Of a stretch of 64,000 bases of DNA, positions 1-16,097 are shown in pieces. The notes beneath the pieces were generated by a model. The model had not been told where the DNA came from. It did no database searches and saw nothing but the letters and a program-made list of their open reading frames with translations. The DNA lies in contig NZ_LK391969.1 of assembly GCF_000939975.1 (NCBI RefSeq), positions 652,693 to 716,692 of the forward strand. Direction: 5' to 3'. The stretch comes from Pseudomonas saudimassiliensis (GTDB lineage Bacteria; Pseudomonadota; Gammaproteobacteria; Pseudomonadales; Pseudomonadaceae). The position numbers and the translations under genes are program-made. Position 1 is the stretch's first letter. Each line of letters begins with the position of its first letter.

Positions 1-1008
1 GTTCCCTTGACTATTCATCGCTTCAGCATCGAGCCCGTGGACCCCCGGCGCTTCGCCAGTCTCTGCGGCCAGTTCGATGAAAACCTCCGCATGATCGAGC
101 AACGCCTCGGCATCGAAGTCCGCAACCGCGGCAACCATTTCGAGTTGATCGGCGACCCTGCCATCACCCGCTCCGCCGAGGCGGTCCTGCGTCAGCTCTA
201 TCGCGAGACCCGGGACAACCGGGATCTGCCGCCGGATACCGTGCACCTGTATCTGCAGGAGTCGGGCCTGGAAAACCTCAGCGAATCGCTGCAGCACAGC
301 GATGGTCAGAAGCCGGTGGTGCTGCGCACCAAGCGCATGACCATCCAGCCCCGTGGGCCGAACCAGCAGGCCTATGTGCGCTCGATCCAGGAGCACGATA
401 TCAACTTCGGCATTGGCCCGGCCGGTACCGGCAAGACCTACCTGGCGGTCGCCTGCGCCGTGGATGCCCTGGAGCGCGAACAGATCCGCCGTATCCTGCT
501 GGTGCGCCCGGCAGTCGAGGCCGGCGAGAAGCTGGGCTTCCTGCCCGGCGACCTGTCGCAGAAGATCGATCCCTACCTGCGCCCGCTGTACGATGCGCTC
601 TACGAAATGCTCGGCTTCGAACAGGTTGCCAAGCTGATCGAGAAACAGGTGATCGAGGTGGCCCCGCTGGCCTATATGCGCGGGCGTACCCTGAACAACA
701 GCTTCATCATCCTCGACGAGAGCCAGAACACCACGCTGGAACAGATGAAGATGTTCCTGACCCGCATCGGCTTCGGCTCCACCGCGGTGATCACCGGCGA
801 TATCACCCAGGTCGACCTGCCCCGCGGCACGCGTTCGGGCCTCAATCACGTGATTGATGTGCTCAAGGACGTGAAAGGCATCGGCTTTACCCATTTCAAG
901 TCCAAGGACGTGGTTCGCCATCCGCTGGTCCAACGCATCGTCGAGGCTTACGACCGCTTCGACAACCGCCAGGAACAGGAGCGCAGGGAGCGCCGCGATG
1001 ACCATTGA
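1..1008 (+). CDS. phoH: PhoH-like ATPase (YbeZ), probably 5'-truncated by window edge
   Basis: This is a PhoH-family P-loop ATPase of the YbeZ type, which partners with YbeY in RNA metabolism. About 333 residues are visible. Counting from the TTG at 7, a Walker A motif GPAGTGKT lies at residues 137-144 and a Walker B-like FIILDESQN near 233-241. The N-terminal part up to about residue 100 is the family's usual KH-like region. The reading frame is open to base 1. The only start codon seen is the rare TTG at 7 and no ribosome site is visible, so the true start may lie upstream. The stop overlaps ybeY by 11 bp, which indicates translational coupling in a phoH-ybeY-corC-lnt operon. Confidence 0.93.
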   Translation, partial: VPLTIHRFSIEPVDPRRFASLCGQFDENLRMIEQRLGIEVRNRGNHFELIGDPAITRSAEAVLRQLYRETRDNRDLPPDTVHLYLQESGLENLSESLQHSDGQKPVVLRTKRMTIQPRGPNQQAYVRSIQEHDINFGIGPAGTGKTYLAVACAVDALEREQIRRILLVRPAVEAGEKLGFLPGDLSQKIDPYLRPLYDALYEMLGFEQVAKLIEKQVIEVAPLAYMRGRTLNNSFIILDESQNTTLEQMKMFLTRIGFGSTAVITGDITQVDLPRGTRSGLNHVIDVLKDVKGIGFTHFKSKDVVRHPLVQRIVEAYDRFDNRQEQERRERRDDH

Positions 1009-1456
1009 GGTAGACATACAAAGGGCAACTGACGCCCCTGGTCAACCCGATGATGACAGCTTGTTACGATGGGCCGCCCTGGCCCTGCGCGACAAGCCTG
1101 ACCATGAACTGACCATTCGCCTGGTCGATGCCGAGGAAAGCCAGGCATTGAACAGTGAGTACCGGCACCGGGACTACCCCACCAATGTGCTGTCCTTCCC
1201 CGCTGACCTGCCCCCTGAACTGGAGATCCCGCTGCTGGGTGATCTGGTCATCTGCGTGCCCGTGGTCAACCGGGAAGCCGCCGAGCAGGGCAAGCCGGCG
1301 GAGGCGCACTGGGCCCATATGGTCATCCATGGCTGCCTGCATCTGCTGGGTCATGACCACATTGAAGACGACGAAGCCGAGGCCATGGAAGCGCTGGAAC
1401 GCCAGCTGCTGGCCGAACTGGGCATCGCCGATCCCTACCTTGAAATCGAAGAGTGA
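998..1456 (+). CDS. ybeY: Endoribonuclease YbeY
   Basis: YbeY is a single-strand-specific metallo-endoribonuclease needed for 16S rRNA 3' maturation and ribosome quality control. The 152-residue product has the normal family length. It carries the diagnostic zinc site [11 protein letters not shown] at residues 111-121, with three metal-binding histidines (111, 115, 121). The conserved [13 protein letters not shown] block precedes it near residues 55-67. The ATG lies inside the last codons of phoH (11-bp overlap), and corC begins 13 bp after the stop. This is the conserved ybeZ-ybeY-ybeX arrangement of gammaproteobacteria. Confidence 0.96.
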   Translation: MTIEVDIQRATDAPGQPDDDSLLRWAALALRDKPDHELTIRLVDAEESQALNSEYRHRDYPTNVLSFPADLPPELEIPLLGDLVICVPVVNREAAEQGKPAEAHWAHMVIHGCLHLLGHDHIEDDEAEAMEALERQLLAELGIADPYLEIEE

Positions 1457-1469
1457 TGAGTAACAACCC

Positions 1470-2309
1470 ATGAACGACGATCGATCGAGCACCGGACAGA
1501 AGTCCTGGCTGGAGAGACTGACCCAGGCTTTTGTCCATGAACCCCGCAACCGCCAGGAGCTGCTGGAGCTGCTGCGCGAGGCCCAGCGCAACGAGGTCCT
1601 CGATGTCGAGGCGCTGGCGATCATCGAGGGCGCCTTGCAGGTCGCCGACATGCAGGTGCGGGACATCATGATCCCGCGATCGCAGATGAGCACCATCAAG
1701 GCCGCCCAGACGCCCCGTGAATTCCTGCCCTCGGTCATCGAAGCGGCGCACTCCCGCTTCCCGGTGATCGGCGAAAGCATCGATGACGTGCTCGGCATCC
1801 TGCTGGCCAAGGATCTGCTGCCGCTGCTGCTGGAAGACAATACCGACCGTTTCAATATCAAGGATGTGCTGCGCCCGGCCACCTGCGTGCCCGAGTCCAA
1901 GCGGCTGAATGTGCTGCTCAAGGAATTTCGCTCGACCCATAACCATATGGCCATCGTCATCGACGAATATGGCGGCGTGTCGGGTTTGATCACCATTGAG
2001 GATGTACTGGAGCAGATCGTCGGCGACATCGAGGACGAGCACGATATCGACGACGAGGACTACATCAAGGAACTGCCCACCGGCGATTTCCTGGTCAAGG
2101 GCCTGACGCCGATCGAGGAGTTCAACGAGCAGTTCAATACCGACTTCTCCGATGAGGAGTTCGACACCTTCGGCGGCCTGGTCATGAACGCCTTCGGTCA
2201 TCTGCCCAAGCGCAACGAGATTGTCGAACTCGATGGATTCCGTGTACGCATCCTCAATGCCGATAGCCGCCGCGTGCATCTGCTGCGGGTTTCCGTCATT
2301 CAGGCCTGA
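1470..2309 (+). CDS. corC: CorC/YbeX magnesium-cobalt efflux family CBS protein
   Basis: This 279-residue cytosolic protein has two CBS domains (about residues 65-190; the segment MQVRDIMIPRSQM opens the first) and a C-terminal CorC_HlyC domain (about 200-279). The family is implicated in Mg2+/Co2+ homeostasis and, as YbeX, in ribosome biology together with YbeY and YbeZ. There is no large N-terminal membrane domain, so it is the soluble CorC/YbeX form and not the membrane CNNM type. It sits 13 bp after ybeY and 15 bp before lnt, consistent with one operon. The N-terminus is rich in charged residues, as usual. Confidence 0.93.
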   Translation: MNDDRSSTGQKSWLERLTQAFVHEPRNRQELLELLREAQRNEVLDVEALAIIEGALQVADMQVRDIMIPRSQMSTIKAAQTPREFLPSVIEAAHSRFPVIGESIDDVLGILLAKDLLPLLLEDNTDRFNIKDVLRPATCVPESKRLNVLLKEFRSTHNHMAIVIDEYGGVSGLITIEDVLEQIVGDIEDEHDIDDEDYIKELPTGDFLVKGLTPIEEFNEQFNTDFSDEEFDTFGGLVMNAFGHLPKRNEIVELDGFRVRILNADSRRVHLLRVSVIQA

Positions 2310-2324
2310 CCTCTGCGAGCATCC

Positions 2325-3851
2325 ATGAATCCCGTTTACCAGCTGCTCCGCCTGGTGCGCAGTCCCGGTTGGTCGGGCGATGTAATCGCCCTGCTCGCCG
2401 GAGCGCTTACCACACTGTCCTTCACTCCCTTCGATATCTGGCCGCTGGCACTGGTTTCCGCCGCCCTGCTGTACCAGGGCGTGCGGGAACTGAATGGACG
2501 CCAAGCGCTGTGGCGCGGCTGGTGCTGGGGGTTGGGGCTGTTTCTCAGTGGAATATCCTGGGTCTATGTCAGCATCCATGTGCACGGCTATGCGCCGCCA
2601 GCGTTGGCGGCGCTGTTGACTGGCGGCCTGGTCGCCGGCCTGGCGCTCATTCCGGCAACGGCCACCTGGATCTGGGCGCGCTGGTTGCGCCCTGGGCAGC
2701 ACGGCTGGCTGGCCTGTGGCGGTTTCGCCGCGCTCTGGGTGGCCCAGGAATTCTTTCGCAGCTGGTTTCTCACCGGCTTCCCCTGGCTGTATCAGGGCTA
2801 CGCCCACACGGATACCTGGCTGGTGGGCTGGGCGCCTCTGGGTGGCGTCTGGCTGGCCGGTTTTCTCAGTGTGTTCAGTGCCTGCCTGCTCAGCGAGGGT
2901 ACGCTGTGGCGCCGCCGTGCCCATGGCCTGGCCGCAGCGACCTCATTGATTGCCATCTGGGGCGGTGGCGCCCTGCTCGCCCAGGTTGAATGGACCCAGC
3001 CGATCGGCAAGCCGCTGACAGTAGCCCTGATCCAGGCCGATATCGAACAATCGCGCAAATGGGATCCCGCCCATATCGACTACACCCTGGCCACCTATCG
3101 GGACATGACCTATGCCCAACAGGCCGACCTGGTGCTCTGGCCGGAAACCGCAGTGCCGGTGCTCAGCAGCAACGCTATGCCGTTCGTCCAGGGCATGGCG
3201 GCCAACCTCGCGCAGCAGGGCACGACCCTGATCACCGGGATTCCGGTGGACCAGCGCGACAGCGACGGCCAGATGCGCATCTACAACGGCATCATGGTCG
3301 CCGGCGAAAACACCAGCCAGTACCTCAAGCACAAGCTGGTGCCCTTCGGCGAGTATGTGCCGCTGGAGGATGTGCTGCGCGGCCTGATTGCCTTTTTCGA
3401 TCTGCCGATGTCGAACTTTTCCCGCGGGCCAGCGCAGCAGGCGCCGCTGGAAGCCGCCGGCCACCGTCTGGCACCGCTGATCTGCTATGAAACCGTCTAT
3501 CCCGATTTCGCTGCCCGGCTGGCAGCCGAGAGCGAACTGCTGATCAGCATCAGCAACGACAGCTGGTTCGGCAAATCCATCGGGCCGCTGCAACACCTGC
3601 AGATGGCGCGCATGCGGGCGATTGAAAGTGGCCGCTGGATGATCCGCGGGACCAACAACGGCGTCACTGCACTGATCGACCATCAAGGCCACATCACCGC
3701 CCGGATTCCCCAATTCACCCAGGCTGCGCTGCACGGCCAGGTGGAGCCGCGGGAGGGCTTGACCCCCTGGTTGCGCTGGGGCAGTTGGCCGCTGGGGGCA
3801 CTGGTGGTGATGCTACTGCTGGGCTGCGTCTTCGTACGCCGCAAGCACTGA
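2325..3851 (+). CDS. lnt: Apolipoprotein N-acyltransferase
   Basis: Lnt transfers the third acyl chain to the N-terminal cysteine of lipoproteins in the inner membrane, the last step of lipoprotein maturation. The 508-residue product has about six hydrophobic N-terminal segments (residues 15-220), a periplasmic carbon-nitrogen hydrolase domain (about 230-475) and a final membrane helix near the C-terminus. The nitrilase-type triad is visible: Glu274 in LWPETAVPV, Lys335 in KHKLVPFGE and Cys387 in LICYETVYP. It follows corC directly. Its last 39 bp overlap a convergent small gene on the other strand. Confidence 0.96.
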   Translation: MNPVYQLLRLVRSPGWSGDVIALLAGALTTLSFTPFDIWPLALVSAALLYQGVRELNGRQALWRGWCWGLGLFLSGISWVYVSIHVHGYAPPALAALLTGGLVAGLALIPATATWIWARWLRPGQHGWLACGGFAALWVAQEFFRSWFLTGFPWLYQGYAHTDTWLVGWAPLGGVWLAGFLSVFSACLLSEGTLWRRRAHGLAAATSLIAIWGGGALLAQVEWTQPIGKPLTVALIQADIEQSRKWDPAHIDYTLATYRDMTYAQQADLVLWPETAVPVLSSNAMPFVQGMAANLAQQGTTLITGIPVDQRDSDGQMRIYNGIMVAGENTSQYLKHKLVPFGEYVPLEDVLRGLIAFFDLPMSNFSRGPAQQAPLEAAGHRLAPLICYETVYPDFAARLAAESELLISISNDSWFGKSIGPLQHLQMARMRAIESGRWMIRGTNNGVTALIDHQGHITARIPQFTQAALHGQVEPREGLTPWLRWGSWPLGALVVMLLLGCVFVRRKH

Positions 3852-4079
3852 CAGCGAGGCCGCTGCCGGTTCCAGGGCCATGGTGCGGAGGATCTGCCGA
3901 AGCAATTCCATGTCCTGTTTGCTCAGACCGTAGACTTCCAGCTCGGCTGGCGCGCTGGGCTGCCCCGCCAGCCATTGGCGCGTACGGGCAACGTCCAGGG
4001 CGTGATCAAGGCGGCGCAACAGGCGCCCGTACGAAGAATCGTGACTGCCAGCTAGAAGCTCCGGCTGCACATGTTTCAT
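3813..4079 (-). CDS. Small hypothetical protein (88 aa), convergent with lnt
   Basis: This is a short reading frame of unknown function. Translation from the ATG at 4079 begins MKHVQPELLAGSHDSSYGRL. A GGAG ribosome site sits six bases upstream, which favours 4079 over an in-frame ATG at 4091. The product is a soluble-looking, mostly helical, leucine-rich protein with no signal peptide or membrane segment and no motif I know. The end overlaps the 3' end of lnt by 39 bp on the opposite strand, and the start is divergent from leuS. Overlap and shortness lower confidence; the good ribosome site and the non-coding opposite strand beyond lnt raise it. Confidence 0.55.
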   Translation of the reverse strand: MKHVQPELLAGSHDSSYGRLLRRLDHALDVARTRQWLAGQPSAPAELEVYGLSKQDMELLRQILRTMALEPAAASLSVLAAYEDAAQQ

Positions 4080-6928
<2,849 letters not shown>

Positions 6929-6948
6929 TACGCAACGGAGAAATCGGC

Positions 6949-7494
6949 ATGCCACTGCAACGTCCACGTCATCTGCTGAGCTGCGCCCTGCTCGGCGCCA
7001 CCCTGCTGCTCAGCGCCTGCGGTTTCCACCTGCGCGGCACCGGGGTCGACAGCGTCAAGCTGGATGAACTGAATGTCACCGCGCGCAACAGCTACGGCCC
7101 CACCTACCAAAGCGTGCTCGAAGCGCTGCAGGTCAACGGGGTGGATGTGCGCAGTGCGGCGCCCTACCGGCTCCAGCTGCTGGATGAGACCCGGGAACGC
7201 CGGGCGGTCACCTATACCTACCGCTCGACCCCGGCCGAGTACGAGCTGACCAGCGAACTGGTGTTCCAGATCAGCGATCGCCAGGGCCGCCCCCTGGTCG
7301 GGCCAGAAACCCTGTCGACCCAGCGGGTCTACGTCAACGACAAGGACAACCTGGTCGGCACCAGCGAAGAGGAAGCCCTGCTGCACCGGGAAATGCTCCA
7401 GGACCTGACACGCCAGCTGATGTTCCGCCTGTCGAGCATCTCCGCGCGGGACCTCGCCAACCGCGAACAGTCGCTGGACCAGCAGGCTCCCTGA
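6949..7494 (+). CDS. lptE: LPS-assembly lipoprotein LptE
   Basis: LptE is the outer-membrane lipoprotein that plugs the LptD barrel and helps insert lipopolysaccharide. The 181-residue product starts with a signal peptide ending in the lipobox LSAC followed by GFHLRG, the typical LptE N-terminus; the lipidated cysteine is about residue 24. A CGGAG ribosome site lies upstream. The gene is 20 bp after leuS and 3 bp before holA, the normal leuS-lptE-holA order of gammaproteobacteria. Confidence 0.95.
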   Translation: MPLQRPRHLLSCALLGATLLLSACGFHLRGTGVDSVKLDELNVTARNSYGPTYQSVLEALQVNGVDVRSAAPYRLQLLDETRERRAVTYTYRSTPAEYELTSELVFQISDRQGRPLVGPETLSTQRVYVNDKDNLVGTSEEEALLHREMLQDLTRQLMFRLSSISARDLANREQSLDQQAP

Positions 7495-7497
7495 CCG

Positions 7498-8535
7498 GTG
7501 AAGCTCAACGCGACGCAGCTGCCCCGCCAGCTCGGCGACGGTCTGGCGCCGGTCTATGTCGTCAGCGGCGATGATCCGCTGCTCAGCGGCGAAGCGGCGG
7601 ACCTGATCCGTCAGGCCTGCCGGGCTGCTGGCTGCGAAGAGCGCCTGGTATTCCACGTGGACCGCAGCTTCGAATGGGGCCAGTTGCACGACGCCAGTCA
7701 CAGCCTGTCGCTGTTCGCCCAGCAGCGGCTGGTGGAGCTGCGCATTCCCGGCGGCAAGCCTGGCGATGAGGGCGGCAAGGCCTTGCTGGCCTGGCTGGAC
7801 AACCCACCGCCGGACACCACGCTGCTGGTAACCCTACCCAAGCTGGATGGCAGCACCCAGCGCAGCAAATGGGCCAAGGGGTTGATCGAGCACGACCACA
7901 GCCGCTTCGTGCAGATCTGGCCAGTGGACGCCCAACAGCTACCGGGCTGGATGCGTGATCGGCTGGCTGCCGCGGGGCTGCATGCCACCCCCGACGCGCT
8001 GGACCTGCTCAGTGCCCGGGTCGAGGGCAACCTGCTGGCCGCCGCCCAGGAAATCGAGAAGCTCAAGTTGTTCTGCGCCAGCGGGCAGCTGGATCTGGAG
8101 ACAGTGCAGCAGGTGGTGGCCGACAGCGCCCGGTTCGATGTCTTCAACCTTACCGACGCCATGCTGCAGGGCGAACCCCAGCACGGCCTGCGAATCCTCC
8201 ATGGGCTCAAGGGCGAAGGTGTAGAAGCACCGGTGGTGCTCTGGGCGGTGACCCGGGAGTTACGCAGCCTGCACAATATGGCCCACGATGTCGCCCGCGG
8301 CATTCCCCAGGACAAGGTCTTTGCCAGCCAGCGCCCCCCAGTATGGGACAAGCGCAAGCCCTTGCTGGCCCGGGCCCTGCAGCGGCATCCGGTGAAGGTC
8401 TGGGAAAGCCTGCTGCGGCTCGCGCAGCAGACCGACGAACAGATCAAGGGCCAGGCGCCCGGCTCGCCCTGGGATAGCCTGGCACTGATCGTGGTCCAGG
8501 CCGCAGGAGCCCGTTTACCCCTGGTTGCGGGCTGA
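7498..8535 (+). CDS. holA: DNA polymerase III subunit delta
   Basis: HolA is the clamp-loader delta subunit that opens the beta sliding clamp. The 345-residue product matches the family length and begins MKLNATQLPRQL from a GTG codon three bases after lptE. The N-terminal segment contains YVVSGDDPLL, the usual start of the AAA+-like fold. The middle contains SARVEGNLLAAAQEIEKL, a strongly conserved HolA block. No good independent ribosome site is seen, so translation is probably coupled to lptE. The gene converges on glgB; the 73-bp gap has only a weak imperfect hairpin. Confidence 0.95.
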   Translation: MKLNATQLPRQLGDGLAPVYVVSGDDPLLSGEAADLIRQACRAAGCEERLVFHVDRSFEWGQLHDASHSLSLFAQQRLVELRIPGGKPGDEGGKALLAWLDNPPPDTTLLVTLPKLDGSTQRSKWAKGLIEHDHSRFVQIWPVDAQQLPGWMRDRLAAAGLHATPDALDLLSARVEGNLLAAAQEIEKLKLFCASGQLDLETVQQVVADSARFDVFNLTDAMLQGEPQHGLRILHGLKGEGVEAPVVLWAVTRELRSLHNMAHDVARGIPQDKVFASQRPPVWDKRKPLLARALQRHPVKVWESLLRLAQQTDEQIKGQAPGSPWDSLALIVVQAAGARLPLVAG

Positions 8536-8608
8536 GTCCAGCTGAACATCCGCGGTGCCGGATCAGGTATTGGCATACGCCGGACCCCTGACCCGGCGCG
8601 CCCTCCCT

Positions 8609-10772
8609 TCAATCCTGCGGTTGAGCCAGGATCAGCGTCCCCAGCGGCGGCAGTTCCAGGCGCAGTGAACAGGGTTGGCCGTGGCTCTCCCGTTCCTCGG
8701 TCCACACTTCCCCCATGCTGCCCGCCCCCGAGCCGACAAAGGCGTGGTCGTCACTGTTGAGCAGGACGCGCCAGGCGCCGGCCTCCGGCACTCCGACGAC
8801 ATAGTTGCTGCGCACCACCGGGGTGAAGTTATGTACCACCAGTACCATGGCACCCTCGTCCCCTCGCCGTAACCAGGCGTAGACGCTGTTGCTGTTGTCG
8901 TCGCCGATCAGCCACTGGAAGCCATCGGCGCTGTGATCGCGCTGGTGCAAGGCCGGGTGTTCAGCGTAGATCCGGTTCAACTGCCGCACCAGATCATGCA
9001 CCCCACGGTGGTCGTCCTGGTTCAGCAGATACCAGTCCAGGGGGTTATCGTGACTCCATTCCCGCCACTGACCGAATTCGCAGCCCATGAACAGCAGCTT
9101 CTTGCCCGGGTGGCTCCACATGAAGGACAGGTACAACCGCAGGTTGGCGAACTGCTGCCAGCGGTCGCCGGGCATCTTGCCCAGCAGTGAGCCCTTGCCA
9201 TGCACCACCTCATCATGGGAAATGGGCAGGATGAAGTGCTCGGTAAAGGCGTACAGCAGGCCGAAGGTGATCTGCTGATGATGATAGCGCCGGTTAAGCG
9301 GGTCTTCCTTGATGTAGTTGAGGGTGTCGTGCATCCAGCCCATGTTCCATTTGCCGCTGAAGCCCAGCCCGCCCTCCCGGGTCGGATGACTGACGCCCGG
9401 CCAGGCGGTGGACTCCTCGGCGATCACCAGGGCACCCGGCATTTCGCTGGCGACCACATCGTTGAGGTGGCGCAGGAAGTCGATGGCTTCGAGGTTCTCC
9501 CGACCGCCATGGCGGTTGGGTATCCACTCGCCACTCTTGCGCGAATAGTCCCGGTAGAGCATGGACGCCACCGCATCGACCCGCAGCCCGTCCACATGGT
9601 ATTCCCGCAACCAGTGCAGCGCCGAGGCTAGCATGAAGCCATGCACCTCGGTACGGCCCAGGTTGTAGATATGGGTGTCCCAGTCCGGGTGCCAGCCTTC
9701 GAAGGGGTGCGCGTATTCATAGAGCGCCGTGCCATCGAACAGCCCCAGGCCATGGGCGTCACCGGGGAAGTGCGCCGGCACCCAGTCCAGAATCACGCCA
9801 ATGCCGGCCGCGTGGCAGGCGTTGACAAAGGCCGCGAAGTCCGCTGGCGTACCGTGGCGCGCCGTGGGGGCGAACTGGGATAGCGGCTGGTAACCCCAGG
9901 AGCCGCCGAAGGGATGCTCCATGACCGGCAGCAATTCCACATGGGTAAAGCCCATTTCCTGCACGTAGGGGATCAGTTGTTCGGCCAACTGCGCCCAGCT
10001 CAGGGGTTCGCCGTCGCTGTCGCTGGTCTGGCGCCAGGACCCGGTATGCACTTCGTAGATACTGATGGGGCGCCCATGAGCCTGGCGTTCAGCACGCTCG
10101 GCCATCCACTGCTCATCATCCCACTGGAAGTCCATGCTGGCGGCCACGACCGAGCCGGTAGCCGGCGGCCGTTCAGTGGCCAGAGCGACCGGGTCGGCCT
10201 TGAGCGGTAATACCCCGTCGCGGCCAAGAATCTCGTACTTGTAGACTTCGCCTGCCCCAAGCCGGGGGATGAACAGCTCCCAGACACCCCCACCCGGATG
10301 CAGCCGCATGGGGTGCCGGCGACCGTCCCAGCTGTTGAAATTACCCACCACCGAGACCCGACGGGCATTGGGCGCCCAGACCGCGAAGCGGACGCCCGCC
10401 ACGCCATCGGCCACCCAGGGCTGCGCGCCGAAGCAGCGGCCGAGCCGGCGGTGGTTGCCCTCGTTGAACAGGTAGATATCCATCTCGCCCAGCTGGGGAC
10501 CGAAGGCATAGGGGTCCTCGGTCTCCTGCAGGCCGCCGCTCCAGTGGATACGCAGGCGGTAGGACTGGGGTTGCCCGAGTTCGGCCACAAACAGCCCCGG
10601 TACCGGTTCATCCATCCGGGTCAGCAGCTGGCCGCTCTCGTCGAGCAATTCCACTTCCAGCGCCCCTGGCTGCCAGGTGCGTACCAGGGTTACCCCGTCC
10701 CGCTGGTGGGGTCCGAGGAAGGCAAAGGGATTGCCGTGCTCGGCCCGGATCAGGGCCTGGATATCCCCGTTG

Positions 10773-10795
<23 letters not shown>
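8609..10795 (-). CDS. glgB: 1,4-alpha-glucan branching enzyme GlgB
   Basis: GlgB makes alpha-1,6 branches in glucan. The product of about 728 residues has the two N-terminal beta-sandwich modules ([11 protein letters not shown] near residue 22; [17 protein letters not shown] near 135) and a GH13 barrel. Catalytic motifs seen are [17 protein letters not shown] (nucleophile Asp), [12 protein letters not shown] (acid/base Glu) and [11 protein letters not shown]. The ATG at 10795 is preceded by GGAG ten bases away, preferred over the adjacent TTG (10798) and a later ATG (10783). It overlaps the 3' end of treS by 23 bp, so the two are translationally coupled. It supplies the last step of the GlgE pathway here. 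Confidence 0.96.
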
Positions 10796-14111
<3,316 letters not shown>

Positions 14112-14120
14112 GTTTTTACC

Positions 14121-16097
14121 TCAGGCCGCGGGGCGGATACGCCAAATTCCAAAGGGCAGGTTCCAGGGCTCGATACGCATCCACTGGGTCTTGCCATGCC
14201 ACAACCAGGTGTGGCCGTTCATCAGGTCCTCGCCATGGGTGCTGGCGTCATCATTGAGACCGAATTCCCATAGCGGCAGTTCAAAGTGCGCTTCCTGGGC
14301 GTTGAAGGGATCCAGGCTGATGGCCACGAGGATGAAATTCGACAGGTCCGCGGTACGCTTGCCGAAATAGAGTATGTTGTCGTTCCAGGCGTGGTACACC
14401 TGCAGGCCGAGGTGGCTGTGCAGCGCCGGGTTGTTGCGGCGGATGCGGTTGAGCCGGGCAATCTCGGCGATGATATTGCCCGGTGCATTCCAATCCCGTT
14501 GCCGCAACTGGTACTTCTCCGAATCCAGGTATTCCTCCTTTCCGGGCACTGGCTCCGCTTCGCATAACTCGAAGCCGGAATACATACCCCACAGGCCCGA
14601 CCCCATGGTCGCCAGCGCGGCGCGGATAAGAAAGCCCGCCCGGCCGGAGCGCTGCAGGAAGTAGGGGTTGATATCCGGGGTGTTGACGAAGAAGTTGGGC
14701 CGGTAGCAGTCGCGCCATGGCGGCTCGTTCAGCTCGGTGAAGTAGCTCTCCAACTCCTCCTTGGTATTACGCCAGGTGAAGTAGGTGTAACTCTGGCTGA
14801 AGCCGATCTTGCCGAGCCGCGCCATCATCGCCGGCCGGGTGAAGGCCTCGGCAAGGAAGATCACATCGGGATGCCGGTGACGGATATCGGCGATCAGCCA
14901 TTCCCAGAAGGGCAAGGGCTTGGTATGGGGATTATCCACCCGGAACAGGGTAACGCCCTGCTCTACCCAGAACAGCACAACATCGCGCAGCGCCAGCCAC
15001 AACCCCGGCATGGCATCTTCGGCGTAGAAGTCCACGTTGACGATATCTTCGTATTTCTTCGGCGGGTTTTCCGCGTAGCGGATGGTGCCATCGGGGCGCC
15101 AGTTGAACCAGCCGGGGTGCTCCCGCAGCCAGGGGTGATCCGGCGAACACTGGATGGCGAAGTCCAGGGCAATCTCCAGCTTGTGGGAGCGAGCCGCGGT
15201 GACCAGCCGACGGAAGTCATCGAGGTCGCCCAGCAGCGGATGGACGGCATCATGGCCGCCCTCGGCGCTGCCGATGGCGTAGGGGCTACCCGGATCATCC
15301 GGGCCAGCCTGCAAGCTGTTATTCGGCCCTTTGCGATGGGTCAGTCCGATCGGATGGATCGGCGGAAAATACAACACATCGAACCCCATGCGAGCGATAT
15401 CCGGCAGTCGCTGGATGACATCGTCAAAGGTCCCATGGCGGTTGGGGTCGCGGGTTTCCGAACGCGGGAAGAGCTCGTACCAGCTGGCGAACTCAGCCAG
15501 AGGGCGTTCCACATCCAACGGATATTCCGCGCTGCGTACCAGGTGCGCGCGCTGACCCGCCAGGCGCATGATGTCGCGGGTGTGACTGCTGAGCAGCAAG
15601 GTGACCCGCGCGTGGTCATCCCGGCTTTCGGCCAGGGCCACCAACAGCTCCTGGAGCATGTCGATATGCACCGGATCAGCTTGCTCCAGGGTATCCTGCA
15701 GCAGGCGCTCGCCCTCCTGCAGTTCCAACCCCACGGGCACACCCGCCAGGTGTTTCTTGTTGAGTTCATCGGAAAAGGAGGCCCAGGCATCTACCCAGGC
15801 TTCCACGGCGAAATACAGTTTGCCGGTCTGACGGGGGGTCAGCTCAGCTTGCCAGAGATCGTTGCCCTGATGCTCCAGCGGCACCCGTTGCCAGGTGTCG
15901 ACATCCGCGCTGCGGCGCCAGATGATCTCACCGGCCAATTTTCCATGGCCATCGCAGACCAGCACAGTGGAGAGGGTCAGGGGCCGCCCTTGCAGCGCCT
16001 TGGCTGCATACTCCCCCTGCTCCACCGCCGGCATGATCGACTCGATGGCTATCCGTGGCAGGCTGACAGCCTGTTCGACCGATAGCGGCTCATCCAT
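14121..16097 (-). CDS. glgE: Alpha-1,4-glucan:maltose-1-phosphate maltosyltransferase GlgE
   Basis: GlgE extends alpha-1,4-glucan using maltose 1-phosphate. The product (about 658 aa) has the family N-terminal modules and a GH13 barrel with FRVDNPHTKPLPFWEW (nucleophile Asp), IFLAEAFTRPAMM (Glu) and FVNTPDINPYF. Two starts are possible. I prefer the ATG at 16097 (MDEPLSVEQ), because a GGAGG lies ten bases upstream of it; the ATG at 16115 would contain that site within its own codons. The chosen start overlaps the SDR stop by 8 bp, so the two are coupled. It precedes treS by ten bases in the same operon. Confidence 0.95.
   Translation of the reverse strand: MDEPLSVEQAVSLPRIAIESIMPAVEQGEYAAKALQGRPLTLSTVLVCDGHGKLAGEIIWRRSADVDTWQRVPLEHQGNDLWQAELTPRQTGKLYFAVEAWVDAWASFSDELNKKHLAGVPVGLELQEGERLLQDTLEQADPVHIDMLQELLVALAESRDDHARVTLLLSSHTRDIMRLAGQRAHLVRSAEYPLDVERPLAEFASWYELFPRSETRDPNRHGTFDDVIQRLPDIARMGFDVLYFPPIHPIGLTHRKGPNNSLQAGPDDPGSPYAIGSAEGGHDAVHPLLGDLDDFRRLVTAARSHKLEIALDFAIQCSPDHPWLREHPGWFNWRPDGTIRYAENPPKKYEDIVNVDFYAEDAMPGLWLALRDVVLFWVEQGVTLFRVDNPHTKPLPFWEWLIADIRHRHPDVIFLAEAFTRPAMMARLGKIGFSQSYTYFTWRNTKEELESYFTELNEPPWRDCYRPNFFVNTPDINPYFLQRSGRAGFLIRAALATMGSGLWGMYSGFELCEAEPVPGKEEYLDSEKYQLRQRDWNAPGNIIAEIARLNRIRRNNPALHSHLGLQVYHAWNDNILYFGKRTADLSNFILVAISLDPFNAQEAHFELPLWEFGLNDDASTHGEDLMNGHTWLWHGKTQWMRIEPWNLPFGIWRIRPAA

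Noticed and set aside
8536-8608. Terminator between holA and glgB
   Set aside because: Only an imperfect long-loop inverted repeat without a T-run was found, so it is not called.
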